A stretch of DNA of 64,000 nucleotides, taken from positions 33,747-97,746 of the forward strand of contig NZ_JPOS01000093.1 of assembly GCF_000759025.1 (NCBI RefSeq), in the 5' to 3' direction. This document shows, piece after piece, positions 52,639 to 60,453 of this stretch (positions within the stretch are counted from its first letter, which is position 1; each line of letters starts with the position of its first letter). The notes below the pieces were generated by a model that saw only the letters and a program-made list of their open reading frames with translations, was not told the origin of the DNA and made no database searches. The DNA comes from Phaeodactylibacter xiamenensis. Lineage in GTDB: Bacteria > Bacteroidota > Bacteroidia > Chitinophagales > Saprospiraceae. The translations under genes and the position numbers were made by a program.

Positions 52639-53190
52639 TTACTCTTCTGCCGAAATCCACATTATTCCAGCATTGATCCCTCTGAACGGTTGCCCCAGCC
52701 GGAAGTGCAGCTGATTTGAGTCCCGTATCAGTGTATCCCTGAGCCGGGACCGCCCCAGGTACAAACGGTTGTCCGTAATAAAGTACGCTCCTGATTGGGC
52801 ATAGCTTCCGTAATGGGCACTCGCGCCCCCCATTCCATTGTTTATGGCTTTGTAAGTTCCATTGGCTCTAAATTCAATATCCAGCCCAGACTCCATATAA
52901 AAAGAAGCCCGCAGTATTGTTTCAGGTTGATCCCGGATATAGACGTAAGCATAAACCATTCCTATCCCTATTGCCATTAGAATGAACCAGTTGGCCAGCC
53001 CCTGCAATCCAGTAGCTATCACTGGCAGGCGAATCAGAGCCGGTAAAAAAGCACTTAATAATCCGGAAACAAAAATGAGCGGGATCATAAAAACATACTC
53101 CAGCCCCAACCCTACTGTAAAATATTGAAAGGCTTCCGCAATGATTGCGACAAAGCTTACAACGTAAAAGAAAACGGTGAATATTTTCAT
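52639..53190 (-). CDS. Hypothetical membrane protein
   Basis: 183 residues. Three to four hydrophobic helices in the first 100 residues (IFTVFFYVVSFVAIIAEAF, YVFMIPLIFVSGLLSAFLPA, LANWFILMAIGIGMVYAYVYI) are followed by a soluble domain of about 85 residues (ESGLDIEFRANGTYKAINNG, NRLYLGRSRLRDTLI, NQLHFRLG) resembling the small lipocalin-like domains that report a feature value. I recognise no family. It is convergent with the lipoprotein gene and divergent from the frameshifted 53280 gene. Confidence 0.65.
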   Translation of the reverse strand: MKIFTVFFYVVSFVAIIAEAFQYFTVGLGLEYVFMIPLIFVSGLLSAFLPALIRLPVIATGLQGLANWFILMAIGIGMVYAYVYIRDQPETILRASFYMESGLDIEFRANGTYKAINNGMGGASAHYGSYAQSGAYFITDNRLYLGRSRLRDTLIRDSNQLHFRLGQPFRGINAGIMWISAEE

Positions 53191-53279
53191 GGAAATAATT
53201 TTGTTAAAGATGCAGCACCCGCCGCACTAAACCTATTCTAAGCGTGAAGCACGCCTTAATCACGGTAAAAAATGAACCA

Positions 53280-53737
53280 ATGAAGCCATTACCCATTATC
53301 GCCCTGGCCCTTGCGCTCTTACTGGCCGATGATTTGGATATCGGCACACTGACTACCTGTGATGCCCCGGAAGAAGTTCTGACCATGAATGCCGATATTG
53401 AGGATGGCATTACCATGACCTTTGTCTATTTGTCGCGCTACGATAACAATCCAACCGGGACTCCTTACGACTGCAGCGGTCAAGAAGCGGCATGGTACTC
53501 AATGGAGCGCAGGAGCCTCAAATCTGGCCCAATAATTATGGCTACAAATCTGCCCTTAGCTACCCCCTTCAGGCGCAGGCGATGGCAGTATTACCCATCG
53601 GACAACTGACCAGTATACTGGGTGGCGTGAGTGCGGTCATCGAACCACAATCTTACACCAATGCCGATGCTGCAGCCCTTGAGCGTTACCATTGTATTAG
53701 ATTAAAATTCGGTATTCGGTATCGGTTAACCCCTTAA
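53280..53737 (+). pseudogene. Small exported protein gene, probably frameshifted
   Basis: ATG 53280 opens MKPLPIIALALALLLADD, a possible leader, and reads through TCDAPEEVLTMNADIEDGI, TFVYLSRYDNNPTG, stopping at 53609. A second frame from 53492 continues with NYGYKSALSYPLQAQAM, AVLPIGQLTSILGGVSAV and IEPQSYTNADAAALERY to 53737, which is more protein-like than the end of the first. A -1/+2 shift near 53,480 would join them into one protein of about 150 residues. Codon use in the overlap fits both frames, so a real overlapping pair is an alternative. No family recognised. Confidence 0.45.
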
Positions 53738-53745
53738 GTGGTTTG

Positions 53746-54093
53746 TCACCCCGGCAGGGCTTGCGTTTTCCAGGCCTGAACAAACAGGGCAATGACCGAC
53801 ACTATCGCAGCGATAGCCCAGGCGTACTGTATGTACTGAGCTCCTGACCAGTGATATTCCAGCGCCACTGCTCCGGCTACGGCCACGTTCATGACGAGTA
53901 CGAGCAGGTTTAGCATGGGTTTGCGCCGGGGATGGTTGAATTGCAGGAATGCCACCCCGTTAAAAACGGCCGCCAGCCCATGCACAAGGGTCAGCCAAAA
54001 CCGCCCGGAGGGCCAGGCTGTCAGGGCACCAAGGAAAAATAAGCTGCCATTCAGCAAAAACAGAAACCGGGAAAAACGTTGCTTGCGGGCCAT
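53746..54093 (-). CDS. Small hypothetical membrane protein
   Basis: 115 residues with a basic start (MARKQRFSRF) and four hydrophobic segments (FLFLLNGSLFFLGALTAW, FWLTLVHGLAAVFNGVAFL, NLLVLVMNVAVAGAVALEY, YAWAIAAIVSVIALFVQAW), so a four-helix inner-membrane protein is likely. No family was recognised. Its start lies only 26 bases from the left end of the IS1182 copy, so its own promoter may have been displaced or supplied by the element. Confidence 0.65.
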   Translation of the reverse strand: MARKQRFSRFLFLLNGSLFFLGALTAWPSGRFWLTLVHGLAAVFNGVAFLQFNHPRRKPMLNLLVLVMNVAVAGAVALEYHWSGAQYIQYAWAIAAIVSVIALFVQAWKTQALPG

Positions 54094-54118
54094 TGGAGCA
54101 GGTTGAGGTGACAGAATT

Positions 54119-56058
54119 GAGGCCGTCTTAAAAGCCCTGAAGCCCGAGGACAGGATTCACCCTGAAGTCAGACACTGGCTTCGGGATGTCTGATCTAAGC
54201 TGGCTATTTGACGGTCCTGTGAGGCCTCAGAGGGCCTGATGTTGGCTAAGCGGCCATTTTGAGTGCATTTTGGGGGTATTCTAATGCAATTTGGGCGTTA
54301 TTTGGGCCTGGTTGATGAGGGCCGGGCATAGGTATCCTCTTGGCTCTCCTTAAATTGTGCCATTTGGTGAAATTATTGGCGATAGCAAGCAGCCCCATCT
54401 CGACATTTACGCCTTTAAGCCCCTGTAGCATGAACCGTCTGAAGCCCCGGTCTTGCTTGATGTGGCCAAAAACAGCTTCTACATCGATGTTGCGCTGGAT
54501 CTTCTTTCGTTGCCCTTTTAGCGACTGCAGGCGCTCCTTAGCCTTTTGCCGGTACTGGCGGGCCTTGTGGCTTATCTTTATGGCCCGGTTCTGAGCTTTG
54601 GCTTTGAAGCATTGGCCACGTAAGGGGCAGCCCTCACAATTTTGGGCCTCATATATATGGATGGTTCTTATATATCCCGTTTTTGTTTTTTCTTTCGTCT
54701 GGCCCACTTGATGCATGTGCTGGCCCATAGGGCAAACAAAGTAGTCCCCCTCTTCATTATAGTGCAGCGCCTGCTGGGGGAACGCATGCTTATGCTTGCC
54801 CTTTTGCTCTTTATGGTAACCTGGGTATTTGACATAGGCTTCTATACCTTTCTCTTCCAGATACTCGTAGTTTTGCTCGCTGCCATAGCCTGCGTCAGCA
54901 CAAACATTATCCGGCAATTTCAACCCGGCATTGTCTAGTACCCCCAGGGTGTCATCCATATGGGCTACAAAACAGCTTATGTCAGAAGCCGTCTGGTGCA
55001 CCGTATAGTTGACGATAAACTGCTGTTCGGTACCGACCTGAAGATTGTAACAAGGCCGCAGTTGCCCATTGCCCAAGTGGTCGTCCTTTGTCCTCATGAA
55101 AGTAGCATCGACATCCGTCTTTGAATACGAGGAACGCCCGCCCAACAGCCGCTCTTGCTCTTCGTAACCTTCCAGCTTGGGCAGATGGTCTTTTGGCAGT
55201 TTGCCGGCCAGGCGCTTTTGCTTGGCTTGCGACTTGGACGGCTTGGTGTCTTCACCCCCGGGCATTTCACTGTCCAAGCGGCTGTTGATACGGCTGATGG
55301 CCTCGCGGACTGCCTTGCTGTCGCTAAGTGGCTGCTCCCCTTCTGCCAGCACATCCGTCTTTGTGCCTGGCCCGCCAGGGTCAGGCGGGGGGCTGTCCTC
55401 TTGGCTGGACAGCTCATCTATGTGCGCCAGTATCTGGGCCACCTTCTCCAAAACAGAGGCTTTGTAACGGGCTACGTTCTTAGCCCAGACAAAACTATAG
55501 CGGTTGGCCACCGATTCCATTTTCGTGCCGTCGACATAATAGTCCTTGAGCTGGACGTAGCCCTGCTCTACCAGCAACAGCAGCACCTGGGCAAATACGT
55601 CCTTGACCGTATTGCTCAAACGGTGCTTGCGGAAACTGTTGATCGTGTTGTGGCCTGGGTGCTGGTTCCCGCTTAACCACATGAAGCAGATATTCTCGTG
55701 GCAGGCTTTTTCAAGCATGCGGGAAGAATAGACCTTTTCTACATAACCATAAACCAATATCTTTAACAACATCTTGGGGTGGTACGAACTCGTACCCCCT
55801 CCCTTGTAGGTAGACAGTACCTTGTCCAAGTCCATACCGTCTATAGCCTCGTTAATCAACCGCACTTTATGCTGTGCAGGTATCAGCTCCCCTATAGTAG
55901 GCGGAAACAACCACCCTTGATCCTGGACATATGGCTTGAATACTACGCCACGGCCTGATGGCTTGTTACTCATCTGAAGGTGTATTATCTTTCCCTCAAG
56001 ATACAAATCATTGGCTGGTATTAAAATCCTGCGCAGTAGGGGCTTTTAAGACAGCCCC
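54119..56058 (-). mobile_element. IS1182-family insertion sequence, copy 1
   Basis: A 1,940-bp element. Its ends are imperfect inverted repeats: GAGGCCGTCTTAAAAGCCCT at 54119-54138 and, read on the other strand from 56058, GGGGCTGTCTTAAAAGCCCC, 16 of 20 identical. It holds one transposase gene on the minus strand. A second copy of exactly the same length lies at 62061-64000 in the same orientation. No target duplication is visible at either end (left flank AATT, right flank TTTA), which is not unusual for this family or could reflect recombination between copies. Confidence 0.9.
54246..55973 (-). CDS. IS1182 family transposase, copy 1
   Basis: 575 residues from ATG 55973 (MSNKPSGRGVVFKPYVQ); ATG 56006 would give 586. 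The N-terminal DUF772-type domain is clear (YKGGGTSSYHPKMLLKILVY, SRMLEKACHENICFMWLSG, NTINSFRKHRL), followed by the DDE domain (YYVDGTKMESVANRYSFVW with the first Asp; PDNVCADAGYGSEQNYEYL with the second; and the C-terminal RNIDVEAVFGHIKQDRGFRRF with Glu). A Pro/Ser/Gly-rich linker lies near residues 190-230. All catalytic residues are present and the frame is intact, so it may be active. The 62188 copy encodes an identical protein. Confidence 0.93.
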   Translation of the reverse strand: MSNKPSGRGVVFKPYVQDQGWLFPPTIGELIPAQHKVRLINEAIDGMDLDKVLSTYKGGGTSSYHPKMLLKILVYGYVEKVYSSRMLEKACHENICFMWLSGNQHPGHNTINSFRKHRLSNTVKDVFAQVLLLLVEQGYVQLKDYYVDGTKMESVANRYSFVWAKNVARYKASVLEKVAQILAHIDELSSQEDSPPPDPGGPGTKTDVLAEGEQPLSDSKAVREAISRINSRLDSEMPGGEDTKPSKSQAKQKRLAGKLPKDHLPKLEGYEEQERLLGGRSSYSKTDVDATFMRTKDDHLGNGQLRPCYNLQVGTEQQFIVNYTVHQTASDISCFVAHMDDTLGVLDNAGLKLPDNVCADAGYGSEQNYEYLEEKGIEAYVKYPGYHKEQKGKHKHAFPQQALHYNEEGDYFVCPMGQHMHQVGQTKEKTKTGYIRTIHIYEAQNCEGCPLRGQCFKAKAQNRAIKISHKARQYRQKAKERLQSLKGQRKKIQRNIDVEAVFGHIKQDRGFRRFMLQGLKGVNVEMGLLAIANNFTKWHNLRRAKRIPMPGPHQPGPNNAQIALEYPQNALKMAA

Positions 56059-56072
56059 TTTACCCTATTCAA

Positions 56073-56696
56073 TTATTCCTCTTCCTCCAGCTTTACCGGA
56101 AAATAGCTTTCTCCCGTCAATGCCCAGCGCTCGTCGTATACACTTCGATAGATGAGCCGGTAGTCTATGTCAATGGCCATTAACAGCTGCAAAAACTGAT
56201 TCGCGCTTTCCTGCGAATTATCCACCTTGAATATTTCGATTCTTTCATTGGGAGAGATGAGCTGTCCCGGGGCGATATTGGAATGATAGATTTCGCTGAT
56301 TTTGCTGAGTTCAGGGATTTCCTGATAAAGAAAAGTAGGCAGGTCCATCTGATAGGCCGAATCTTTATAAATGACAATCGTGGAGTCGACAATCGCCGGG
56401 CCTATCCCTTTATTGCTGAGTACGATGGAGAAATTAGGCCCTCCGTAGTTGGCATTAGCGATCATGAGGTAGGGCATCGTAGACTTGAGCTGGGCATTGC
56501 GCTGCAGCTCTTGCTCCTCTCTCATAAGGTTGGTTTGGTAGAAGAGCGCAATTAAAGACATGAGGCTGATCATAATTGCGCTTGTGCTCATGATTTTCTC
56601 TGTATTCCAAAATCGTTTCTTCTTTTCGTCGCTTTGGGTTAGCATCGGAGGGCGTGCCGCTTTTCCGGAATTAGAGTACGTCTTTTTCAGGCTCAT
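56073..56696 (-). CDS. Hypothetical membrane-anchored protein
   Basis: 207 residues. A charged cytoplasmic start (MSLKKTYSNSGKAARPPML...) leads to a single membrane helix (about 36-53, MSTSAIMISLMSLIALFYQ). It then continues with a helical stretch (MREEQELQRNAQLKSTMP) and a soluble domain with NGAxY-like pattern (ANYGGPNFSIVLSNKGIGPAIV), the layout of single-pass proteins found beside many mobile regions. No family name is assigned. It lies 14 bases from the right end of the IS1182 copy and heads the segment between the two copies, so it could be cargo. Confidence 0.68.
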   Translation of the reverse strand: MSLKKTYSNSGKAARPPMLTQSDEKKKRFWNTEKIMSTSAIMISLMSLIALFYQTNLMREEQELQRNAQLKSTMPYLMIANANYGGPNFSIVLSNKGIGPAIVDSTIVIYKDSAYQMDLPTFLYQEIPELSKISEIYHSNIAPGQLISPNERIEIFKVDNSQESANQFLQLLMAIDIDYRLIYRSVYDERWALTGESYFPVKLEEEE

Positions 56697-57097
56697 AGAT
56701 CATAAGTAGTTTGGCGGGAATTGTACCATTTAGCTTCTCTTCGTCACTAAAGCTTAAGGTTCAGTGCTCAAAATAAGAGGAATATCTGATATGGAGGGGG
56801 ACAGAAATCGACACTATTCAGGGTGAAAATCCACCTAGAAACCTTTTTCCAGGCTTTTTTTGAAAAAAAATGAAAAAAATCAGCAGGAAAACGAACTGTA
56901 ATTTTCAATAAAAATCAACAAGGATTATAAATTAGATTGGGGTCTATATATTTGGTTTACAGTATTTTAAGATTGGAGTTAATTGTAAAATGAAGTTTTT
57001 TATTTAGATTTTTTTTTCAACAAAACCCGTTTTTTGTCTTTGTCCTGGGGTGAGAAAGCCTGCATATTTGTAATGTAATCAAAAGGAAAGGGGCTAA
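56697..57097. other. AT-rich intergenic region
   Basis: About 400 bases, much more AT-rich than the rest of the window, with homopolymer A and T runs (56,840-56,880 and 57,000-57,035). TATATTTG at 56947-56954 is an exact -7 consensus for the plus strand, but the nearest TTG (56937) is too close for a -33 element. No gene is supported. The base composition is a sign of transferred DNA. Confidence 0.4.
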
Positions 57098-57250
57098 CGA
57101 AACAGCCTTGAAGAAAAACACCAGGAAAGCCTGGAGTTAAAATTGAAAGAACAGATCAATGGTAAAGTAACTAATATCAAACTGAGAGGCTATCCCAAAG
57201 GCTACGAACAACTATTTAAGCCAGTTTTTTTGTTAAAACCAACTTCATGA
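57098..57250 (+). pseudogene. Unassigned ORF remnant A
   Basis: An open stretch of 50 codons after TAA 57095-57097 and before TGA 57248: NSLEEKHQESLELKLKEQ, INGKVTNIKLRGYPKGYE, QLFKPVFLLKPTS. It has a Lys/Glu-rich helix followed by a basic strand-like part, and its composition is protein-like, but there is no ATG; an in-frame TTG at 57142 could start a 35-residue product. It may be the 3' part of a decayed gene whose next pieces are at 57277 and 57486. No family recognised. Confidence 0.3.
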
Positions 57251-57276
57251 TACTTTACCACCGGGCGGCAGTGTAG

Positions 57277-57489
57277 GGGAGATTACCTACAGTTCCCAGA
57301 GACCGATTCATATCCCAAAAACTTTTAAGCTGTAGGGATAAATTTTCTGATACTGCTGCCCATTCTTTCTTTGACATTAAAACGGTTCGTTTGCTTGCGG
57401 CAGCACACAACCGTCTTATGATAAATGGTACAATCTCTAGCCTTAAAGCTCGGGATAAACAGCCGGATGTACTGCTCAGAAGGGGATGA
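57277..57489 (+). pseudogene. Unassigned ORF remnant B, overlaps ORF C by ATGA
   Basis: Seventy codons between TAG 57274 and TGA 57487-57489: PTVPRDRFISQKLLSCRDK, SDTAAHSFFDIKTVRLLA, AAHNRLMINGTISSLKARD, QPDVLLRRG. The sequence is protein-like on the plus strand, whereas the minus-strand frame here is poor. There is no start codon near the beginning. Its stop overlaps the ATG of ORF C by the four-base ATGA pattern that is typical of coupled genes. No family recognised. Confidence 0.35.
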
Positions 57490-57641
57490 ATATCAAGTTG
57501 AGCGTACGCTATCATAATCCCAAACGCCGTGGGTTCCTTGCCGGATCAACACAAAAGACTGGCAAGGAGCTCCAAAAAAAACTAGAGCAACATCAAAATA
57601 TAGATTTGTTTGAAAAATTAGGTCGTCTTATTATTTCATGA
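57486..57641 (+). CDS. Small basic protein, unassigned
   Basis: 51 residues from ATG 57486: MNIKLSVRYHNPKRRGFLA, GSTQKTGKELQKKLEQHQN, IDLFEKLGRLIIS. It is basic at the N-terminus and has an amphipathic Lys/Leu helix in the middle. It begins inside the ATGA overlap with remnant B and ends 25 bases before a perfect terminator, so it looks like the last cistron of a plus-strand transcript. The size, charge and position beside mobile DNA would fit a small toxin, antitoxin or nucleic-acid-binding protein, but I recognise no family and do not assign a role. Confidence 0.4.
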   Translation: MNIKLSVRYHNPKRRGFLAGSTQKTGKELQKKLEQHQNIDLFEKLGRLIIS

Positions 57642-57747
57642 GATTATGATTTGTTATTAGCAAGAGGCTCCGTCGCAGACGGAGCTTTTTTATTGTAGGT
57701 CGTCGTAAAAAAGTAGGTCGTAAAAGGTCGTCTTACTATCTCATGTA
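57620..57747 (+). repeat. Direct repeats of AGGTCGT around the terminator
   Basis: AGGTCGT occurs at 57620, 57697, 57715 and 57725. The first and last lie in a 21-base imperfect direct repeat (AGGTCGTCTTATTATTTCAT... and AGGTCGTCTTACTATCTCAT..., 19 of 21 identical), one on each side of the terminator. Spacing is irregular, so it is not a CRISPR array; iteron-like protein sites or a small duplication are possible. Confidence 0.5.
57667..57691 (+). terminator. Perfect intrinsic terminator
   Basis: GCTCCGTC (57667-57674), loop GCA, GACGGAGC (57678-57685), then six T. It is 26 bases after the stop of ORF C and would end a plus-strand transcript. Confidence 0.85.
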
Positions 57748-57836
57748 AATAATAACTTCTTCAAAGTTAGAAAAAAAATATATCTCACCAAGCCTTTCTG
57801 CTGACCTGCTCGCTGCTTTTGCTCCGCTTTTTCCCT

Positions 57837-58127
57837 TTATACTTGTATTTTTTTAATTATAAATTGTTGATCTTTAGTTGGTTTTGTCTCGATTAGGCCG
57901 TTTGGAAAAATATTGCCTATGGCGGCGATTTTTTTGTGTGCAGAGAGATGGAAAGTCGTATTTCTACCTGATTTCAGGTAGAGCGTTGCCTGAGCAGCCA
58001 AGTCCTTTCTGCAACGTTGGGGCAGGCTTGAATTAAAATCGCTTATTCTGTTTTTCAGACCAGCTTTTCCATTTTCTTTTGTCAGGGAGAGTAAATCTCG
58101 TGCAAGTTTTACAAGCTTGATGTTTTG
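57837..58127 (-). pseudogene. Unassigned ORF remnant beside the IS66 insertion
   Basis: On the minus strand 96 codons are open between TAA 58130-58128 and TAA 57839-57837: KLVKLARDLLSLTKENGKAG, LKNRISDFNSSLPQRCRKD, LAAQATLYLKSGRNTTFHLS, AHKKIAAIGNIFPNGLIE, KDQQFIIKKIQV. The text is protein-like but has no ATG, and the only in-frame TTG is internal. The IS66 element lies just 8 bases upstream of the opening stop, so the insertion hit the sequence directly in front of this frame. It may be a gene end that lost its start, or non-coding. No family recognised. Confidence 0.3.
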
Positions 58128-58134
58128 TTACTTA

Positions 58135-58142
58135 GATTCAAC
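58135..58142. repeat. IS66 target-site duplication, left copy
   Basis: GATTCAAC directly before the left terminal repeat of the IS66 element; the identical eight bases follow its right terminal repeat at 62026-62033. Eight bases is the known duplication length for IS66 elements. Confidence 0.9.
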
Positions 58143-58150
58143 GTAACTAT

Positions 58151-59617
58151 TCAGCACGCCTGCGTGCTGGTTAATTGAAAAACGATAGAACTGTCCATAA
58201 ACAAATTCTTCAATGCCTTGAAAACATTGATGTTTTGTTTACGAGCCGTGACGATAAAACTGCGGATTCTTGCGAAGAACCTGGCGCCGTCAAAACTTCT
58301 GAAACAACCCGAGATCTTTTGTTTGACTTTCATCATTCGGATGTCCCGTTCAGAGAAGTTATTGTCAAATGGCACTTTAAAATCGTAGAAGAACCTCAAA
58401 ATATCGTCAGCGTAGTCTCTAAAGCGTTCTATTAGGTTTCGAGGCTTCGTTTTTTTATCCCGGCCTCTTTTCTTTTTGGGAGGAGGTTTGTAGGGGTTGG
58501 CTTTAAGCCCTTTTTGTACCAGGCCTTCATAGAGGCTTCGATACCGGCTTAAAGTTGCCGGGGACAAGAACTGTTTGCCTTTGGCAATAGCCCTTTCTTT
58601 GGCAGCTTTCATTTTGAGGAGCAGGCCTGCGAGTTCATCCGCCCAAGCTTGCTTATGGCGTTCTTTGACAAAGGTTAGTTCTCTTAGCAGGTGTGCATTG
58701 CACAGGCCATGTTCACGGCCGTAGCGGTAATAGCTCTTCCAAAAGTCATGAATGGCAATGCCTTCGAACTTGGGCAAAATGCCAATATCATCCATGGCAG
58801 CCTGGCCCCGCTTGGCATGAGGCTCATAATACGCATGCTGGCTAGTCGAACAGCTATGCAGCCACAGCCGCTGGGTCATTATCCGGATACCGGTTTCATC
58901 AAAGCCGGCCACAACGGCTGTTGTCAACAGTGCCTTGAGCCGCTCTTCAAAAGTGCCCAGTTGGCCAAAGGCCGTATGACGGATATTATATAAGGTGCCA
59001 GTACTGAGCTGATGGCCGAAAATATCCTGGACAAACTCTTTAGTCCGTTCGTAAGGCAGCAGTTGGTAATCTTGCATATACACCAACAGGCTCTTTATGT
59101 TGGGTCCGTATTGCACATAATGGTTAACACCCGCCGGAAAATCGGCTCGGTTGACATGCCCGCAGGAACAGCGTTTAACTTCCGCCTGGTGTTCGGTTAT
59201 GATCAACTCCAACGGGGGCAAGTCATATACCTGGCGGCATTCTATGGAATCGGCTTTTTGCCTGCGAAGGCTTTTTTGGCAACAGGCACAAAACTCCACT
59301 TTATGAAGCTCTTTTTCGTCTGGGGAATCCACCATTTTTAGGTTAGCCCCCTCGTGGCCCTTTTGCCCGCCAGCCTTGCGGCCAGTCTTTTTGCGCTGGC
59401 TTTTGGGGGCAGGCTTTTCAAACTCATCCGAAGAAGGAGGCTTGCTGCTATTCCTGCTGTTCTTGGATATCTGATCTTCCAGTTCTTTGATCCTGGCTTC
59501 TAATTCCTGGATCTTCGATTTATAGTGATGGTCATAGAACACTACTATAGCCTCGACGAGCACTCGGGCTTCTTCGGGCAATCTCCTGATGGCTTGTTGT
59601 AGTGGTTCTGGAAGCAT
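58151..59617 (-). CDS. IS66 family transposase
   Basis: 488 residues from ATG 59617 (MLPEPLQQAIRRLPEEARVL); the frame is open to 59719 but that would cross into the IS5 element. Family marks: the Leu-zipper-like LEARIKELEDQISKNSRNSSKPPSSD, RKKTGRKAGGQKGHEG, the Cys pair CACCQKSLRR, and the C-terminal DDE domain (VVAGFDETGIRI, HAKRGQAAMD, NDNFSERDIRMMKVKQKISGCFRS carrying the Glu). The stop lies in the terminal hairpin CAGCACGCctGCGTGCTG (58152-58169). The protein seems intact although the element's right end is not. Confidence 0.93.
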   Translation of the reverse strand: MLPEPLQQAIRRLPEEARVLVEAIVVFYDHHYKSKIQELEARIKELEDQISKNSRNSSKPPSSDEFEKPAPKSQRKKTGRKAGGQKGHEGANLKMVDSPDEKELHKVEFCACCQKSLRRQKADSIECRQVYDLPPLELIITEHQAEVKRCSCGHVNRADFPAGVNHYVQYGPNIKSLLVYMQDYQLLPYERTKEFVQDIFGHQLSTGTLYNIRHTAFGQLGTFEERLKALLTTAVVAGFDETGIRIMTQRLWLHSCSTSQHAYYEPHAKRGQAAMDDIGILPKFEGIAIHDFWKSYYRYGREHGLCNAHLLRELTFVKERHKQAWADELAGLLLKMKAAKERAIAKGKQFLSPATLSRYRSLYEGLVQKGLKANPYKPPPKKKRGRDKKTKPRNLIERFRDYADDILRFFYDFKVPFDNNFSERDIRMMKVKQKISGCFRSFDGARFFARIRSFIVTARKQNINVFKALKNLFMDSSIVFQLTSTQAC

Positions 59618-60444
59618 CCCAAAAAATAATAACTTTATTTCAAATTCTCGGCACGAAGGCGTGCTGAAAAAGAAGTTGTCTAAAAAAGAATCGTGGTGAA
59701 ATCGAGATGGTTTGCACAAAAAGTTGCAAAAGGAGATATTTGGAAATCTCTAAACTTTTCCAAACTCCTTTCGCAACTATGTACGTAAAATTAACCAAGA
59801 AATTCATCACACACAATTTGATGCCCTATTTGAGCACAACAAATCTAGGGCGCAAGCCAAAAGTTAAGCTTTGGAAAATGGTCAAAGCAATAATATACCG
59901 CCTAAAAACAGGTACACAATGGCGAGAGTTACCCCTGCGCCAGTTTTTTGGATTTGCCATAAAATCCTATAAAACAGTGTTTTATCATTACAATAAATGG
60001 GCTAAAGATGGTTCTTGGCATCGCTTATGGACGGCATTATTGAAAGCAAATAAAGCTGCCTTGGATATGTCCACCGTAGCTTTAGACGGTAGCCAGACCC
60101 GAGCTAGAATGGGTGGTGAGGCAGTGGGGTATCAAAGCCGGAAATCTGCAAAAACAACAAACATGCTGTTTTTGACTGACTCCAACGGAATCCCGTTAGC
60201 GATGTCAAAACCCGTATCAGGTAATCATCATGACCTCTATGAAATTAACAAGGCATTCAAAAATATCTGCGAAATTTTAGAGCAGGCCGATATCGACCCA
60301 AGAGGTTTGGTAATGAATGCAGATGCTGGTTTTGACAGCAGGAGCTTTAGAGAGTACTGTGATGGGCTGGAAATCCTTGCCAACATAGACATCAACAAAA
60401 GGAATGCAAAAAACACTGATTATGAATACCTTGTAGACCCTGAG

Positions 60445-60453
60445 TTGTATAAG
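60445..60453. repeat. Target-site duplication of the inner IS4-like element, left copy
   Basis: TTGTATAAG, repeated at 61842-61850 on the far side of the inner element. Both copies read Leu-Tyr-Lys in the frame of the split IS5 transposase, so one copy is original sequence. Confidence 0.9.

Noticed and set aside
54119..56058. Target-site duplication of IS1182 copy 1
   Set aside because: The flanks (AATT on the left, TTTA on the right) do not match; no convincing repeat within 10 bases was found.
57255..57515. 86-codon minus-strand ORF
   Set aside because: The plus-strand frames here read much more like protein and end in a terminator; the minus frame is an overlap artefact.
57620..57747. 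CRISPR-like array
   Set aside because: Repeats are 7 bases with irregular spacing and no spacer-repeat periodicity; no cas genes are in the window.
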